Shown here: positions 27,373 to 38,738 of the stretch, piece after piece
Layout of the letters: each line of letters begins with the position of its first letter
Position numbering within the stretch: the stretch's first letter is position 1
Source of the DNA: Unio delphinus
Taxonomy: Eukaryota; Mollusca; Bivalvia; Unionida; Unionidae
Assembly (NCBI GenBank): GCA_029339505.1
Contig: JAQISU010000166.1
Coordinates: forward strand, 4,144,501-4,208,500
Reading direction: 5' to 3'
Length of the DNA: 64,000 nt
Notes under the pieces: generated by a model
Told to the model about the DNA's origin: nothing
What the model saw: only the letters and a program-made list of their open reading frames with translations
Databases searched by the model: none
Position numbers and translations under genes: made by a program

Positions 27373-28793
27373 GTTAGGCCTTGGGGCAAGGCGATCAAGG
27401 CAGTTGATTTTTTATTACGGGATTTCGGGGCCGCAATCTCAAATTGACCAAAGAAACAGGCATACTACAGTTGCTCCACCGACCGAGACCCGCTGGCAGC
27501 GTGGCGCCTTGGACCTCGTAAATATTTGATTGGCTGTTAAATAGCACGTGATACTGCTCAAGAATATTTTACTGACTGGTAAATTCAACGGATTGCTTCT
27601 GGGTCCGAATCTATTTTTAGTGTACATGAGATCACACTTTGTCTGTATCGACTCTAAAAGGATATCAATAGGTCAACAGCTTCACCCTTCAGACTTCTGA
27701 CTTCAGATCAAAATCCAACACTCGTCTTTGTAGGAAAACTAAGCACATGAGAGGCTTTACAAGAAACTCTATGGTCGTAAATTGCTACGTTTGGTTCGAC
27801 AGTGCGAGCTTCAGTCAGCTTCTGGGTAATATTTTAATAAATTTGGAGTATGTGCATTTGATAGCGTACCTTTTTAAAGATTTTTTTGATTTGTATGATT
27901 ACTTGTGTGATTGTTGGAATTCGGTGCTATGGAAATATCCGTTGCCCGAAAAAAAGCATCCAATTACTAGGAGCAAACGTCACTGAGTAAATTGTTAGTG
28001 AGTTTATATGATGCCATGGTTGACTAGTAGTGAATTCAGGCCAAAACCGAATGAATGTCCCTGTTTTGACATAGTCCATATTAAAATATATTAGTGTACA
28101 TTGATGGTGTGACTGCAGGCAGTATGTATGGTTTGAAACCAGTAAATTACACAAAGATATAAATAAGAAGGGACTCGGCAGACACCGATTATGTCGCCAC
28201 GTTGGCAATGTGGTGTAGTTGTATTGTGGAAATGGCCTAGAATCCATACATTGATTGGTCTAAGTAGTGGAGTTAAAATAGTTCCCTTTTCTGGGGATAG
28301 TTGTATAGTTTCTACGGCGTGAATTTGCTGGCGGTAAGGAAACCTGATGAAGAGAAACCATGCAGATGTGCGGTTTATAGATAGAAGGCAGTTTTGAGAT
28401 ATGTGGTCTTGCATTGGTTAGAGCAAAATTTATGTATAGCACGGATACGTCGGGCTTTCTAATTTGCAACTGAAGTTGTATCGAAGTGTTTGGAAATTTA
28501 GGGTAGACTTATGACTTCTAGCGGGAATCGTACCAGGGTTTGACAAATGTTAGGTCTAGTAAAGACCCCTGGCTTGTAACAATGTCATTGTCATTAAGTG
28601 TAAGTAGTTTGGTTCGGCAGAGTGCTTCAGTCGGCTACTGGGTAATACCATTTTCATTCAATGTAAAGAGCAGTGGATCTCACTAAAATTATCACCAGGT
28701 CTCTTTTGAAAGGATGAAATGCATAGAAAGCGCGCGCTATGAATGTTAAACATGTTACGTATATTTAGTCAATAAATAAACGGTGTCACCTTC
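27373..28793. other. No gene recognised
   Basis: AT-rich sequence with several open frames of 60-107 codons on both strands that overlap each other and lack motifs. Short words near 27790 (TTTGGTTCGACAGTGCGAGCTTCAGTC) recur near 28610 in diverged form. Confidence 0.45.
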
Positions 28794-28958
28794 ATGAGTC
28801 ATTGTGTTGGATACTGTACAGCTCGTTCATCATGTCAAGGGAAGTTGTTTATACACTTAGTTCCACATCAGCGACAAACAACCGATAAACAAACTTGGTT
28901 GGCGAAGATTCTCCTACATATTTTGGCGCTGTGTGAAGATAATATTGAAAGAAACTAG
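28794..28958 (+). pseudogene. THAP-like zinc-finger fragment
   Basis: A 54-codon frame starts MSHCVGYCTARSSC and continues with a Phe/Ile-His-Leu-Val-Pro stretch and a Trp (QTWLAKI), resembling the first half of a THAP domain (C-x-C, FxxP, W). The second metal pair is missing and a stop follows. It may be a transposase-derived or host exon remnant. Weak evidence. Confidence 0.3.
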
Positions 28959-29217
28959 GTGTTGCTGGAAATAAAAAATGTTCCTAAAATCCACTTATTT
29001 CACGAAGAAAGGTTGCAATTTGAACTTATACAGGTTAAATGATCATGGGTTTGGTAATTAGCGAAGTGTACATTTATCCGTCACTCAGAGAGCTGGAATA
29101 ATGTCCGTTGGAATTCATTAAGTTTGTGAATGATTGCGTCAAATTTGCACATCGAGAAAAGCTAACGATAATAATATAATTACATTGCTTGTAGATGCTT
29201 TAAAGACTTTTATTTTA

Positions 29218-29502
29218 CTTTGGTCCGTTTACACTGTTATGATTATTTTGCTTGGTCTAGCTAAACTGTGATGATCTGTTTTTACTTTGGTATAGCTTAA
29301 ATGTAATGGCTTTCTTCTGATCCAGCTGATCTGTAATGATTATTTTGCTTTGATCTAGGTAAACTGTAATGAATTGTTAGCTTTTGTCTAGCTAAACTGT
29401 AATGATTCTTTTGCTTTGGTCTAGCTAACTGTAATAATGTTTTAGCTTTGGTCTAAGTAAACTGTAATGATTCTTTTGCTTTGGTCTAGGTAAACTGTAA
29501 TG
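29218..29502. repeat. ~33-bp satellite, left part
   Basis: About nine diverged copies of a unit built around GCTTTGGTCTAGCTAAACTG followed by TAATGATT. The array is interrupted by the LTR retrotransposon and resumes at 35880. Confidence 0.85.
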
Positions 29503-31048
29503 TGTAACAGAATTGTTACCGAGAGGAGGGTGGATTAAATGAACAATACAAACACAATTTGTGAAAGAAAATATAAATTTATGTAATAAATTATAAATGA
29601 AAAAAATACAGATGTAACAACACAATAATTCATGCACTCAACCCACAATTAAACTCACAACCATTCACAATACATGAATAAATTAAATAACAATACAAAA
29701 GGAATCACAAATGTAAAGGGATCTCTTGGATTATACACAGATCCAAGAATCCTTTACGAAAGTTAAATAAATGCAAGTATGATTCACGAAAAAAATAAAC
29801 ACAAACGACAAACTATCTATCGCACGATGGATTGCGATAACTAGCACGATCATATACTTGTATTCAATCAAGTTGCTAGCTTTTATTGATATCTATGTGA
29901 TCACTTGAAATATTATTGCGATCTGACATAAACATGCAAATACAACAATGTATTAAATTATATCACAATTTCAATACACCTATGTGTCTCCCCTGTATAA
30001 CCGCACGATTCAGCAACAGTTGAATCGTCTCCCAGTTTCCCCGAGAACCGAGGGTTGACCAATACTATTATCGGACGTTTCCCTACACGGATCCACCACA
30101 GTTATACGTTCAGACAGCATACAACATCTACCCGAACCAACGGTTCCTCACTCCCCTAGATGTCAACCCGGACGTTTTACAACTCTAAGACAGCTCCGAC
30201 ACTCGGACTTCTAGCTTTCCGGATATTTACACGTTACACAGATATTGACGAACAGACAGTTCGACACACAGACAGATACTTCAATTCCGTTTGCACAAAT
30301 TAACGGCACAATCACATTCAGATATTTATACAGAGATGTTCCAGAACAAACAATAGATGTCCCACAACAAATCAAACGATATCAAAGACGTTTATCAAAA
30401 GATGGTATCAGATGTGTTAACAGCTACGGTATCAACGATGTTATTAGCAGCTACGGTATCAACGATGTAATTAGCAGCTACGGTACCAAAAACAATGTAA
30501 CAACTATGTTAGCAGCTACGGTATCAGAGACGGTATCAACGATGTTATTAGATGCGCTATCAGTGATGAACTTCTACGGTATCAACGACGGAATCAACGA
30601 CGGAATCAACGACGGAATCAGCTGGAATCAGACTGAATCAGACTGAATCAGACTGAATCAAACGGTGACAGCTATTGTCAGATGTTATCAGATCTACGGA
30701 ATCAACGATGTTATTAGATCTCCGGAATCAACCCTTTGGCTGGAGATTTGCAAGACGAGGTTATCTATCCTTTGATTAGATATTTGGGTTCCCGTCAATA
30801 ATAATGAGAAATCCTTAGCCTTATATACTCTCAATAGGTGAACATAAATCACATCGAGCTTGCAGTGCACCACGTAAAACGAGTATTTCGGATTTCATGT
30901 AAATTACAAATTGGCACATGCAAATCGTTACACGCCACTTAATCACCCCAGGTAATGCGTGTACGACGAAATCAAGAAAAATGGTGAGTTTCGTTTGCAA
31001 TTGAAGTACAACAAAAATCAGTTCAAATTTTCGCCTAATTCTGTGACA
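29503..31048 (-). repeat. 3' LTR (element on - strand)
   Basis: 1,546 bp, bounded by TGTCACAGAATT...GAATTCTGTTACA-type ends on the - strand. It contains internal direct repeats near 30418-30640 (GGTATCAACGATG and GGAATCAACGAC units). No difference from the other LTR was seen by eye. The 133-codon frame inside it comes from those repeats. Confidence 0.9.
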
Positions 31049-31050
31049 AT

Positions 31051-31062
31051 ACCTCCCCCCTA
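31051..31062 (-). other. Polypurine tract
   Basis: The - strand reads AGGGGGGAGGT immediately before the 3' LTR, the expected place for plus-strand priming. Confidence 0.7.
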
Positions 31063-31231
31063 AGAATAAAAATGTACACATTTTTAAAACTAACACAGAA
31101 TAGAAGAAAAATAACTACTGATGATATCTTACAAAATTTACACTGGTTATACTACAAACTGGATTTTATTACTGGGCAAATTCATACAAATTTCCCATCA
31201 CGCCCTACTCAAGTAGTCTGCGCCTATATTT

Positions 31232-34120
31232 TCAACTCCCCTTATTGACATTGTCGCTCTGTCTCTTGATGTATAACTTGAGCATGTTTGCATGGAATGT
31301 CTTTACATTACCGTCCATGTCAATTTTATAGTCCATGTCACCTTTTACTTCTTTAACTTCATATGGACCTTTCCACTGGACTAATAACTTATTCGAACTC
31401 GTTGGAAGAAGCAATAGCACCTGATCTCCCACAAGAAATTTCCTATTACGCGCTCTGCGGTTGTAATACTTGGCATATCTGCGCCCCGATTTAATCAATT
31501 CGTCACGTGCCATCTGGCATGTACTCTCAAGTTTATTTCTTAGATCTAACACGTACTGGTAAGTCGTTTTTATTTCCTCGTTCGCGACATCACCAGTCCA
31601 TAGTTCGCGTAGTATCCGCATCGGGCCTCGAACCGTTCTACCATACAACAGTTCAAAGGGTGAGAACCCTAAACTTTCCTGCGGTACTTCACGGTACGCG
31701 AACAGAACAGCGTTTAAATAACGGTCCCAGTCTTGCGGACGTTCCGCGCACATCTTTCGCAGCATGCTTTTCAGGGTACCATTAAACTTCTCTACCAGTC
31801 CATTGCACATCGGATGGTATGGGGTAGTGTTTAGCTGTTTGATGGATAACAGCCTACTTATTTCACCCATGAGGTCAGAGGTGAATTGGGCACCACAATC
31901 AGTGAGGATTTCCTCTGGCACCCCTACCCTACTGAAGATATCAACTAATGCTTCAGCTACCCTTTCCGTTTCAATAGCTGGTAACGCTACGGCTTCAGGG
32001 TATCTGGTTGCGTAGTCAACCAGAGTAAGTATGTACCGATTCTTTCTTTCGGTAACTGGGTGTATTGGTCCTACAATATCTACTGCCACTCTTTTAAACG
32101 GTGTATCTATTAATGGCATCTGTCCCAAGGGCACCCTTGTGACCCTTCCCTTACAGACGGTTTTCTGACATACGTCGCACGACCTACAGAATCGTGTGAC
32201 ATCGCCATTAACACCGGGCCAGTAGAATTCAGCGACTACCCTGCTAGTGGTCTTAGCCTTACCTAGGTGTCCTGCCATGCTTGACTCATGCGCCACCCTA
32301 AGTACTTGAGATCTATATCTCTGGGGTACGACCACTTGCCAATACTTCTTACCCTCCCGAGCGCTAAACTCCCTATGAATTAATCCGTTCTTGCGTACGA
32401 ATCTAGAGCTACCCCCACGCTTGCAATGTTTAATCGCGCCGGACGTGATTTTCTCAACAATTGTTCTGATGGATTCATCACGTTCTTGCTCTTGTTTGAA
32501 ATCATCACGGGAAATTCCTGAGATCGATTCAGGGACTATTAATTTACGAAACGCGGTTTTCTCTCGCAGTGTTTGCGCTCGCGTTTCGACTGCCTGGGCC
32601 AAAGGTATTTTAAAATCGGCCATGGTTGGAAGACGGGAACCTTCAACATTACCGATCGTCAGATCGTAAATAGGATTGTCCATACAAAGGGCATCAACAG
32701 TTCCCGTTAAGAAAGGTGTTTTTACTGTGATCCTTGCTACGGGAATGCGACCCATCGTCTGATCAAGTAACATACATGGGGATTCCCACCCGAGCATTTG
32801 GTTATCCTGCACGAGACTACGTTTGATCACTACGCCCGTACAACCAGTGTCACGCAATACCACGACTTCTCGACCGTTGACAAACCCTCTCGCGGTTGGT
32901 ACACGCGCTTCAGGAAATATACACGTGCCAAGTGAATGAATACAAGGTTCTACATGTACGTTGTTATCGGATATACCTTTACTTTGTATAGCCACTGCTA
33001 CCTTATGTATAAGTGCCTTTCTTTTAGGACAGTCTTTTTGAACATGACCCAATGCATTACACAAGAAACACCGCACACGCTGAAAAACTGGATTCCCAAC
33101 TGACCTTTTTACCTCAGCTGATTTTACCGGCTCCCTAGGCATAGGTCTTACAGACTGGTTTCCAGACTTAAAATCTTTTAAAACCACGTTCTGGGTTCCC
33201 CCATGAGCTTCGGCAAATAAATCGGCTTGCTTAGCCATATCTTTTACGTTTGTGAAGACTTTCTCCTTCAGAAATTGATCTAATTCTCGCCCAACTGTAT
33301 TAAATAATTGATCTCTGAGCAAGAAATCAGTCAACCCTTCAAACGTTTTCACCGCTTTGCCGCATTCAATCCACCGCTCAAAATAGTTCGCAATTCTGAC
33401 GGTGAACTGACCAAAGGTTTCTCCCTTATCGGGCTTGCTATACCTGAACTTTTTTCGAAAACCTTGTTCAGTGAGCTCGTACCTTTTGAGAAGTGCTTCC
33501 TTTAGGACGTCGTACTTAAACACATCGTCCCTAGGAAGTCGCGAGTATACATCCAGTGCTTTACCTTTTAATAAAGCACTCAGATGCAGCGCCCAGTCAT
33601 TTTGACTCCACTTCTGGTTTTCGGCATACCGCTCAAACCGATGAAGATAACTATCTATGTTATCTTTTTCATCGTCAAAGGGAGGTAATTTGGGGCCCCT
33701 TAATTTGCTAAAGGCAGAATCGTGTTCTCTTCCAGATGTCGCTAATTCTACCTTACGCTCATGATCCCGTTGTTTTGCTTTCTCATCTAACTCTATTCGC
33801 TTTTGCTCCGCTTCCATTTCCCATCCTATCCTATCCTTTTCGGCCTGCTTCTCTAATTCTATCTTTTCCCTCTCAAATTCTATCTTTTCCCTTTCGGCCT
33901 GCTTCTCTAATTCTATCTTTTCCCTTTCGAAGGCCCATTTCCTATCTTCGGATTCCCTTTCTAATTCCCGTTTCCTTTCTTCGGATTCCCTTTCTAATTC
34001 CCTTGCTCTTACCCTTTCTTCCCTTTCCCGGGCTTGTTCTTCCTGAATAAATTTCCTTAGACTTTCACCTTCATAACCAAATTCTTTGCCTAAGGCAACC
34101 AAGTCCTTAAGGGATGACAT
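31232..34120 (-). CDS. Gag-protease-integrase polyprotein, no RT
   Basis: Start chosen at ATG 34118-34120 (MSSLKDLVALGKEF), giving 962 residues. The order is: an N-terminal Glu/Arg/Lys-rich coiled coil built of near repeats (about 20-130), a retrotransposon gag domain (FDDEKDNIDSYLHRFERYA to FAEAHGG), a CCHC zinc knuckle (CFLCNALGHVQKDC), an aspartic protease with DTG in VVLRDTGCTG, and a linker. The integrase follows, with an HHCC zinc site (...FCRSCDVCQ), catalytic D in AVDIVGP, D in LTDCGAQF and E 36 residues later in GLVEKFNGTL. A C-terminal chromo/SH3-like end reads LVQWKGPYEVKEV...HANMLKLY. The frame is fully open. Reverse transcriptase and RNase H are absent; in related elements they would follow the integrase. 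Confidence 0.9.
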   Translation of the reverse strand: MSSLKDLVALGKEFGYEGESLRKFIQEEQAREREERVRARELERESEERKRELERESEDRKWAFEREKIELEKQAEREKIEFEREKIELEKQAEKDRIGWEMEAEQKRIELDEKAKQRDHERKVELATSGREHDSAFSKLRGPKLPPFDDEKDNIDSYLHRFERYAENQKWSQNDWALHLSALLKGKALDVYSRLPRDDVFKYDVLKEALLKRYELTEQGFRKKFRYSKPDKGETFGQFTVRIANYFERWIECGKAVKTFEGLTDFLLRDQLFNTVGRELDQFLKEKVFTNVKDMAKQADLFAEAHGGTQNVVLKDFKSGNQSVRPMPREPVKSAEVKRSVGNPVFQRVRCFLCNALGHVQKDCPKRKALIHKVAVAIQSKGISDNNVHVEPCIHSLGTCIFPEARVPTARGFVNGREVVVLRDTGCTGVVIKRSLVQDNQMLGWESPCMLLDQTMGRIPVARITVKTPFLTGTVDALCMDNPIYDLTIGNVEGSRLPTMADFKIPLAQAVETRAQTLREKTAFRKLIVPESISGISRDDFKQEQERDESIRTIVEKITSGAIKHCKRGGSSRFVRKNGLIHREFSAREGKKYWQVVVPQRYRSQVLRVAHESSMAGHLGKAKTTSRVVAEFYWPGVNGDVTRFCRSCDVCQKTVCKGRVTRVPLGQMPLIDTPFKRVAVDIVGPIHPVTERKNRYILTLVDYATRYPEAVALPAIETERVAEALVDIFSRVGVPEEILTDCGAQFTSDLMGEISRLLSIKQLNTTPYHPMCNGLVEKFNGTLKSMLRKMCAERPQDWDRYLNAVLFAYREVPQESLGFSPFELLYGRTVRGPMRILRELWTGDVANEEIKTTYQYVLDLRNKLESTCQMARDELIKSGRRYAKYYNRRARNRKFLVGDQVLLLLPTSSNKLLVQWKGPYEVKEVKGDMDYKIDMDGNVKTFHANMLKLYIKRQSDNVNKGS

Positions 34121-34314
34121 GACAATTGTAATATGAATATAGATATATAACCAAACCAATACTTTAAACACGTTTATACTGGACACACGGACCTAGGTAA
34201 ACTAAACAAAAATAAACTCCAACTAGAGTATTATCTTAACAGAAGGTCACGCTCAAATATAAACATTAAATGTATACCTTCACAAAAATGATTGACAGTT
34301 CACTTAATCCAACG

Positions 34315-34332
34315 ATCCCACTTCTGACACCA
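34315..34332 (-). other. Primer-binding site, tRNA-Leu
   Basis: The - strand reads TGGTGTCAGAAGTGGGAT one base after the 5' LTR. It is complementary to the 3' end of animal tRNA-Leu(CAG), including its CCA. The 18-bp match is complete as far as I can judge from known tRNA-Leu ends. Confidence 0.8.
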
Positions 34333-34333
34333 T

Positions 34334-35879
34334 TGTAACAGAATTGTTACCGAGAGGAGGGTGGATTAAATGAACAATACAAACACAATTTGTGAAAGAA
34401 AATATAAATTTATGTAATAAATTATAAATGAAAAAAATACAGATGTAACAACACAATAATTCATGCACTCAACCCACAATTAAACTCACAACCATTCACA
34501 ATACATGAATAAATTAAATAACAATACAAAAGGAATCACAAATGTAAAGGGATCTCTTGGATTATACACAGATCCAAGAATCCTTTACGAAAGTTAAATA
34601 AATGCAAGTATGATTCACGAAAAAAATAAACACAAACGACAAACTATCTATCGCACGATGGATTGCGATAACTAGCACGATCATATACTTGTATTCAATC
34701 AAGTTGCTAGCTTTTATTGATATCTATGTGATCACTTGAAATATTATTGCGATCTGACATAAACATGCAAATACAACAATGTATTAAATTATATCACAAT
34801 TTCAATACACCTATGTGTCTCCCCTGTATAACCGCACGATTCAGCAACAGTTGAATCGTCTCCCAGTTTCCCCGAGAACCGAGGGTTGACCAATACTATT
34901 ATCGGACGTTTCCCTACACGGATCCACCACAGTTATACGTTCAGACAGCATACAACATCTACCCGAACCAACGGTTCCTCACTCCCCTAGATGTCAACCC
35001 GGACGTTTTACAACTCTAAGACAGCTCCGACACTCGGACTTCTAGCTTTCCGGATATTTACACGTTACACAGATATTGACGAACAGACAGTTCGACACAC
35101 AGACAGATACTTCAATTCCGTTTGCACAAATTAACGGCACAATCACATTCAGATATTTATACAGAGATGTTCCAGAACAAACAATAGATGTCCCACAACA
35201 AATCAAACGATATCAAAGACGTTTATCAAAAGATGGTATCAGATGTGTTAACAGCTACGGTATCAACGATGTTATTAGCAGCTACGGTATCAACGATGTA
35301 ATTAGCAGCTACGGTACCAAAAACAATGTAACAACTATGTTAGCAGCTACGGTATCAGAGACGGTATCAACGATGTTATTAGATGCGCTATCAGTGATGA
35401 ACTTCTACGGTATCAACGACGGAATCAACGACGGAATCAACGACGGAATCAGCTGGAATCAGACTGAATCAGACTGAATCAGACTGAATCAAACGGTGAC
35501 AGCTATTGTCAGATGTTATCAGATCTACGGAATCAACGATGTTATTAGATCTCCGGAATCAACCCTTTGGCTGGAGATTTGCAAGACGAGGTTATCTATC
35601 CTTTGATTAGATATTTGGGTTCCCGTCAATAATAATGAGAAATCCTTAGCCTTATATACTCTCAATAGGTGAACATAAATCACATCGAGCTTGCAGTGCA
35701 CCACGTAAAACGAGTATTTCGGATTTCATGTAAATTACAAATTGGCACATGCAAATCGTTACACGCCACTTAATCACCCCAGGTAATGCGTGTACGACGA
35801 AATCAAGAAAAATGGTGAGTTTCGTTTGCAATTGAAGTACAACAAAAATCAGTTCAAATTTTCGCCTAATTCTGTGACA
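34334..35879 (-). repeat. 5' LTR (element on - strand)
   Basis: Same length and apparently the same sequence as 29503-31048. The matching pair indicates a recent insertion. Confidence 0.9.
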
Positions 35880-36535
35880 TAATGATTCTTTTGCTTTGGT
35901 CCAGCTAAACTTTAATGAATTTTTAGCTTTGGTGTAGCTAAACTGTAATGATGTTTTAGCTTTGGTCTAAGTAAACTGTAATGATTCTTTTGCTTTGGTC
36001 TAGGTAAACTGTTATGACGCTTTTGCTTTGGTCTAGGTAAACTGTAATGATGTTTTTGCTTTGATCGAGGTAAACTGTCATGAATTTTTTGCTTGGTCTA
36101 GCTAAACTGTGATGATTATTTTGCTTTGGTATAGGTAAACTGTAATGACGCTTTTGCTTTGGTCTAGGTAAACTGTAATGATTCTTTTGCTTTGGTCTAG
36201 GTAAACTGTACTGATTTTTTTTGCTTGGTCGAGGTAAACTGTGATGATTTTGTTACTTTCGTATAGCTAAAATGTATTTTTTTTTTTTAAAAAAAAAACA
36301 ACTTTGGACTAGCTAATATGTAATGATTTGTTTACTTTGGTCAAGCTAAACTAGGATTATATTTTTTACTTTGTTATAGCTAAAATGTAATGATCTGTTT
36401 ATTTGGTCAAGCTAAACTGTGATGATTTGTTTTTACTTTGGGCTAGTTAAAAATGTAATGATTTGTTTAATTTGATCAAGCTAAACGTTGATGATATTTT
36501 TTTCTTTGATATAGCTAAAATGTTATGATTTGTTT
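35880..36535. repeat. ~33-bp satellite, right part
   Basis: Continuation of the array at 29218-29502, about 20 copies. The variants GGTAAACTG and GCTAAACTG, and TTTGCTTTGGTC, alternate. Diverged copies continue between the two SINEs (36655-36825) and again near 37160. Confidence 0.85.
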
Positions 36536-36536
36536 G

Positions 36537-36645
36537 AACACCAGGCGAGGCTGCTGTTAGTACCATTTTGTAAATCTTTGGTATTCCTCGGCCGGGAATC
36601 GAACCCACGATGCTCTAACCTCTAGGCCACCGGAGCGGTACCTAG
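36537..36645 (-). mobile_element. SINE family A, truncated 5' part, - strand
   Basis: On the - strand it reads CCGCTCCGGTGGCCTAGAGGTTAGAGCATCG, then GGTTCGATTCCCGGCCGAGG (B box), ending at the GCAGCCTCGCCTGGTGTTC word. The 3' half is missing. It lies inverted to the copy at 36826. Confidence 0.75.
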
Positions 36646-36825
36646 CCCAAAGAAAATGTAATTCTTTATTTCTTCTTCTCGCTTTGCTCTAGCTTAAATG
36701 TAATGATGTATTTAATTCGGCCAAGTTAGACTATAATGATGAAAATACTTTGGTGTAGCTAAAATGTAATGATGCAGTTACTTTGGTCTACCTAAATCTT
36801 AATGATATATTTTCTTTGGGCTAGG

Positions 36826-37113
36826 TACCGCTCCGGTGGCCTAGAGTTTAGAGCATCGTGGGTTCGATTCCCGGCCGAGGCCTACCAAAGACTTACAAAA
36901 TGGTACTAACAGCTGCCTCTCCTGGTGTTCAGCATTAAGAGGTTAGTGTTAGGACTGGTCGGCCTGGTGTCATGACAATGCGACTGAGTTTGACATCATA
37001 CTACATGTCTGCGTCATGATGCCCCATTGCATGACATCACTATAAACTGCTTCACTGCTTACATCGCAGCGATATGACTGAAAAATTGTTAAAGCTACAT
37101 TAACATTCCTAAT

Positions 37114-37157
<44 letters not shown>
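36826..37157 (+). mobile_element. SINE family A, full copy with CA tail
   Basis: Head TACCGCTCCGGTGGCCTAG, B box GGTTCGATTCC, body GTTAGTGTTAGGACTGGTCG and ATGACTGAAAAATTGTTAAAG, then (CA)n at 37118-37157. This is the best copy for defining the family. The inverted truncated copy 200 bp upstream could pair with its 5' half. Confidence 0.8.
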
Positions 37158-37160
<3 letters not shown>

Positions 37161-37937
37161 TGGTCTAGGTAAACTGTTCAAGTTACAGGATATTTTACAG
37201 GAGTACTAAAATTTATTTCACACTGTCTATAAGCACGTATAAAAACGCGTGTTTTGCAGTAAATAGTCCAGGTGTGTATTCGACATATTACGCGTGCCTT
37301 GCTGTATACAGTCCAGGTGCGTATTCGACATGCTGCGCACAATCGCGACTATGACATATGTCAAATATTACCCTCTGTATACCTTTTGCAGATGGCTAAC
37401 CTATGGAACGCCAAATCGTTAAAAATTGATGAGAAAAAAGTAATCGAGAACAAGCAGCAGCAATTGAGAGCGAGATCTTCGCCACTTGATGATCTGGTAA
37501 TGGTGTAGATCATGTTCAATCAGTATCTAACGTGGCTCCGAGGTATCTGCAAAGAGTCTGCTCATCGTCTGTACATTCGATTGTTACCGTTAGGTCTCGT
37601 TCATTTTTTTTATTCTTCTTGTTTCTTCTGACAAAAACCATCCATAAAATAATATCATCGGCACTTTTATGTATAAACAATACATGTAAATAAATATGCA
37701 ATGTCGTTTACAGTTTATAGTAACCTATGGTTCCAAAGCATGGTATGCGTGCCACTTTCATGTACCTGATTAATTAGTCTCATAGTCTGACCATTCGAAA
37801 GATTTTCGTGCAGAAAGTAAAGCTTATCTCACCTCTCCATATCTTTTGTGGCCTGTCCAAAAATGTCAAAATTAAAGACACATATATGTGATTAAATGTT
37901 TAATTATAAAAGCTGAACAACAATCCAAACAAATCCG
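37158..37937. other. No gene recognised
   Basis: Short frames only. A ~55-bp near duplication (CAGTCCAGGTGCGTATTCGACAT words) lies at 37257-37340. Confidence 0.5.
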
Positions 37938-38232
37938 TAACTTTACCAGACGTTTGGTAAACCTCGTTACAAGCGTTTGCGTATATTTTACCAGAAGTTT
38001 GGTAAACATCGTTACATGCGTTTGCGTATACTTTACCAGACGTTTGGTAAACCTCGTTACAAGCGTTTGCGTATATTTTACCAGACGTTTGGTAAACATC
38101 GTTACATGCGTTTGCGTATACTTTACCAGACGTTTGGTAATCCTCGTTACATGTGTTTGCATATACTTTACCAGACCTTTGGTAAACCTCGTTACATGCG
38201 TTTGCGTATACGTTACCAGACCCTTGTAATGC
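37938..38232. repeat. 45-bp tandem repeat with internal palindrome
   Basis: Six to seven copies of a unit including TTACCAGACGTTTGGTAA, an imperfect palindrome, and CGTTAC(A)TGCGTTTGCGTATA. Two sub-variants alternate (AAACCTC and AAACATC). Open frames exist on both strands only because 45 is divisible by three. Confidence 0.9.
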
Positions 38233-38595
38233 GAAAATCTCAGTCACGAAAAATGACTAGGTGAAGGAGACTAGTACAGTTCGCTTTTACCCGGCCTAAA
38301 TGAATAAGTCAACATCACAGGCCATTCAATATTGCCAATATATGTATCCCGCTTACTGAGTCAACGAAATAAATTCGCACTGGAGTGACGTCATTCTCAA
38401 AGCAGCTACTTCCGAAACTTTCGCCTGAACTGCAATGATCGGCTGCTTGTTTCACGTCGATGCATTGCACGAAGGGAAAATATGGAGGATGTCAGTTAAT
38501 GCGGTCTCACTAACACTGGACGAGCGACGCAGCTGTTAGCTAAGGTACTAATGTTCCGACAAGTCATATTTCGCTGTCTCATACCAAACGAGACT

Positions 38596-38656
38596 ATGTA
38601 TGCATGTATGTATGTATGTATGTATGTATGTATGTATGTATGTATGTATGTATGTA

Positions 38657-38723
<67 letters not shown>

Positions 38724-38738
38724 ATGTATGTATGTATT
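38596..38738. repeat. Microsatellite (ATGT)n(GT)n(ATGT)n
   Basis: A GT core of about 44 bp lies between two blocks of ATGT tetranucleotides. Confidence 0.95.

Larger units (their letters stand above)
29503..35879 (-). mobile_element. Gypsy-type LTR retrotransposon lacking reverse transcriptase
   Basis: Two direct LTRs of 1,546 bp (29503-31048 and 34334-35879) look identical by eye. TAATG flanks the element on both sides (29498-29502 and 35880-35884). Each LTR starts TG and ends CA. The internal 3,285 bp has, in - strand order, a primer site matching tRNA-Leu, one open gag-protease-integrase frame, and a purine tract before the 3' LTR. Only about 180 bp separate the integrase end from the LTR, so no reverse transcriptase or RNase H is encoded anywhere. 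In Gmr1-like Gypsy elements the order is gag-PR-IN-RT-RH. This copy looks like such an element with the entire RT-RH part removed cleanly after the integrase. It was probably mobilised in trans by a complete relative. Confidence 0.9.

Noticed and set aside
30245..30646. 133-codon ORF, repeated at 35076-35477
   Set aside because: Both lie inside the paired LTRs on the strand opposite to the element and arise from short LTR repeats.
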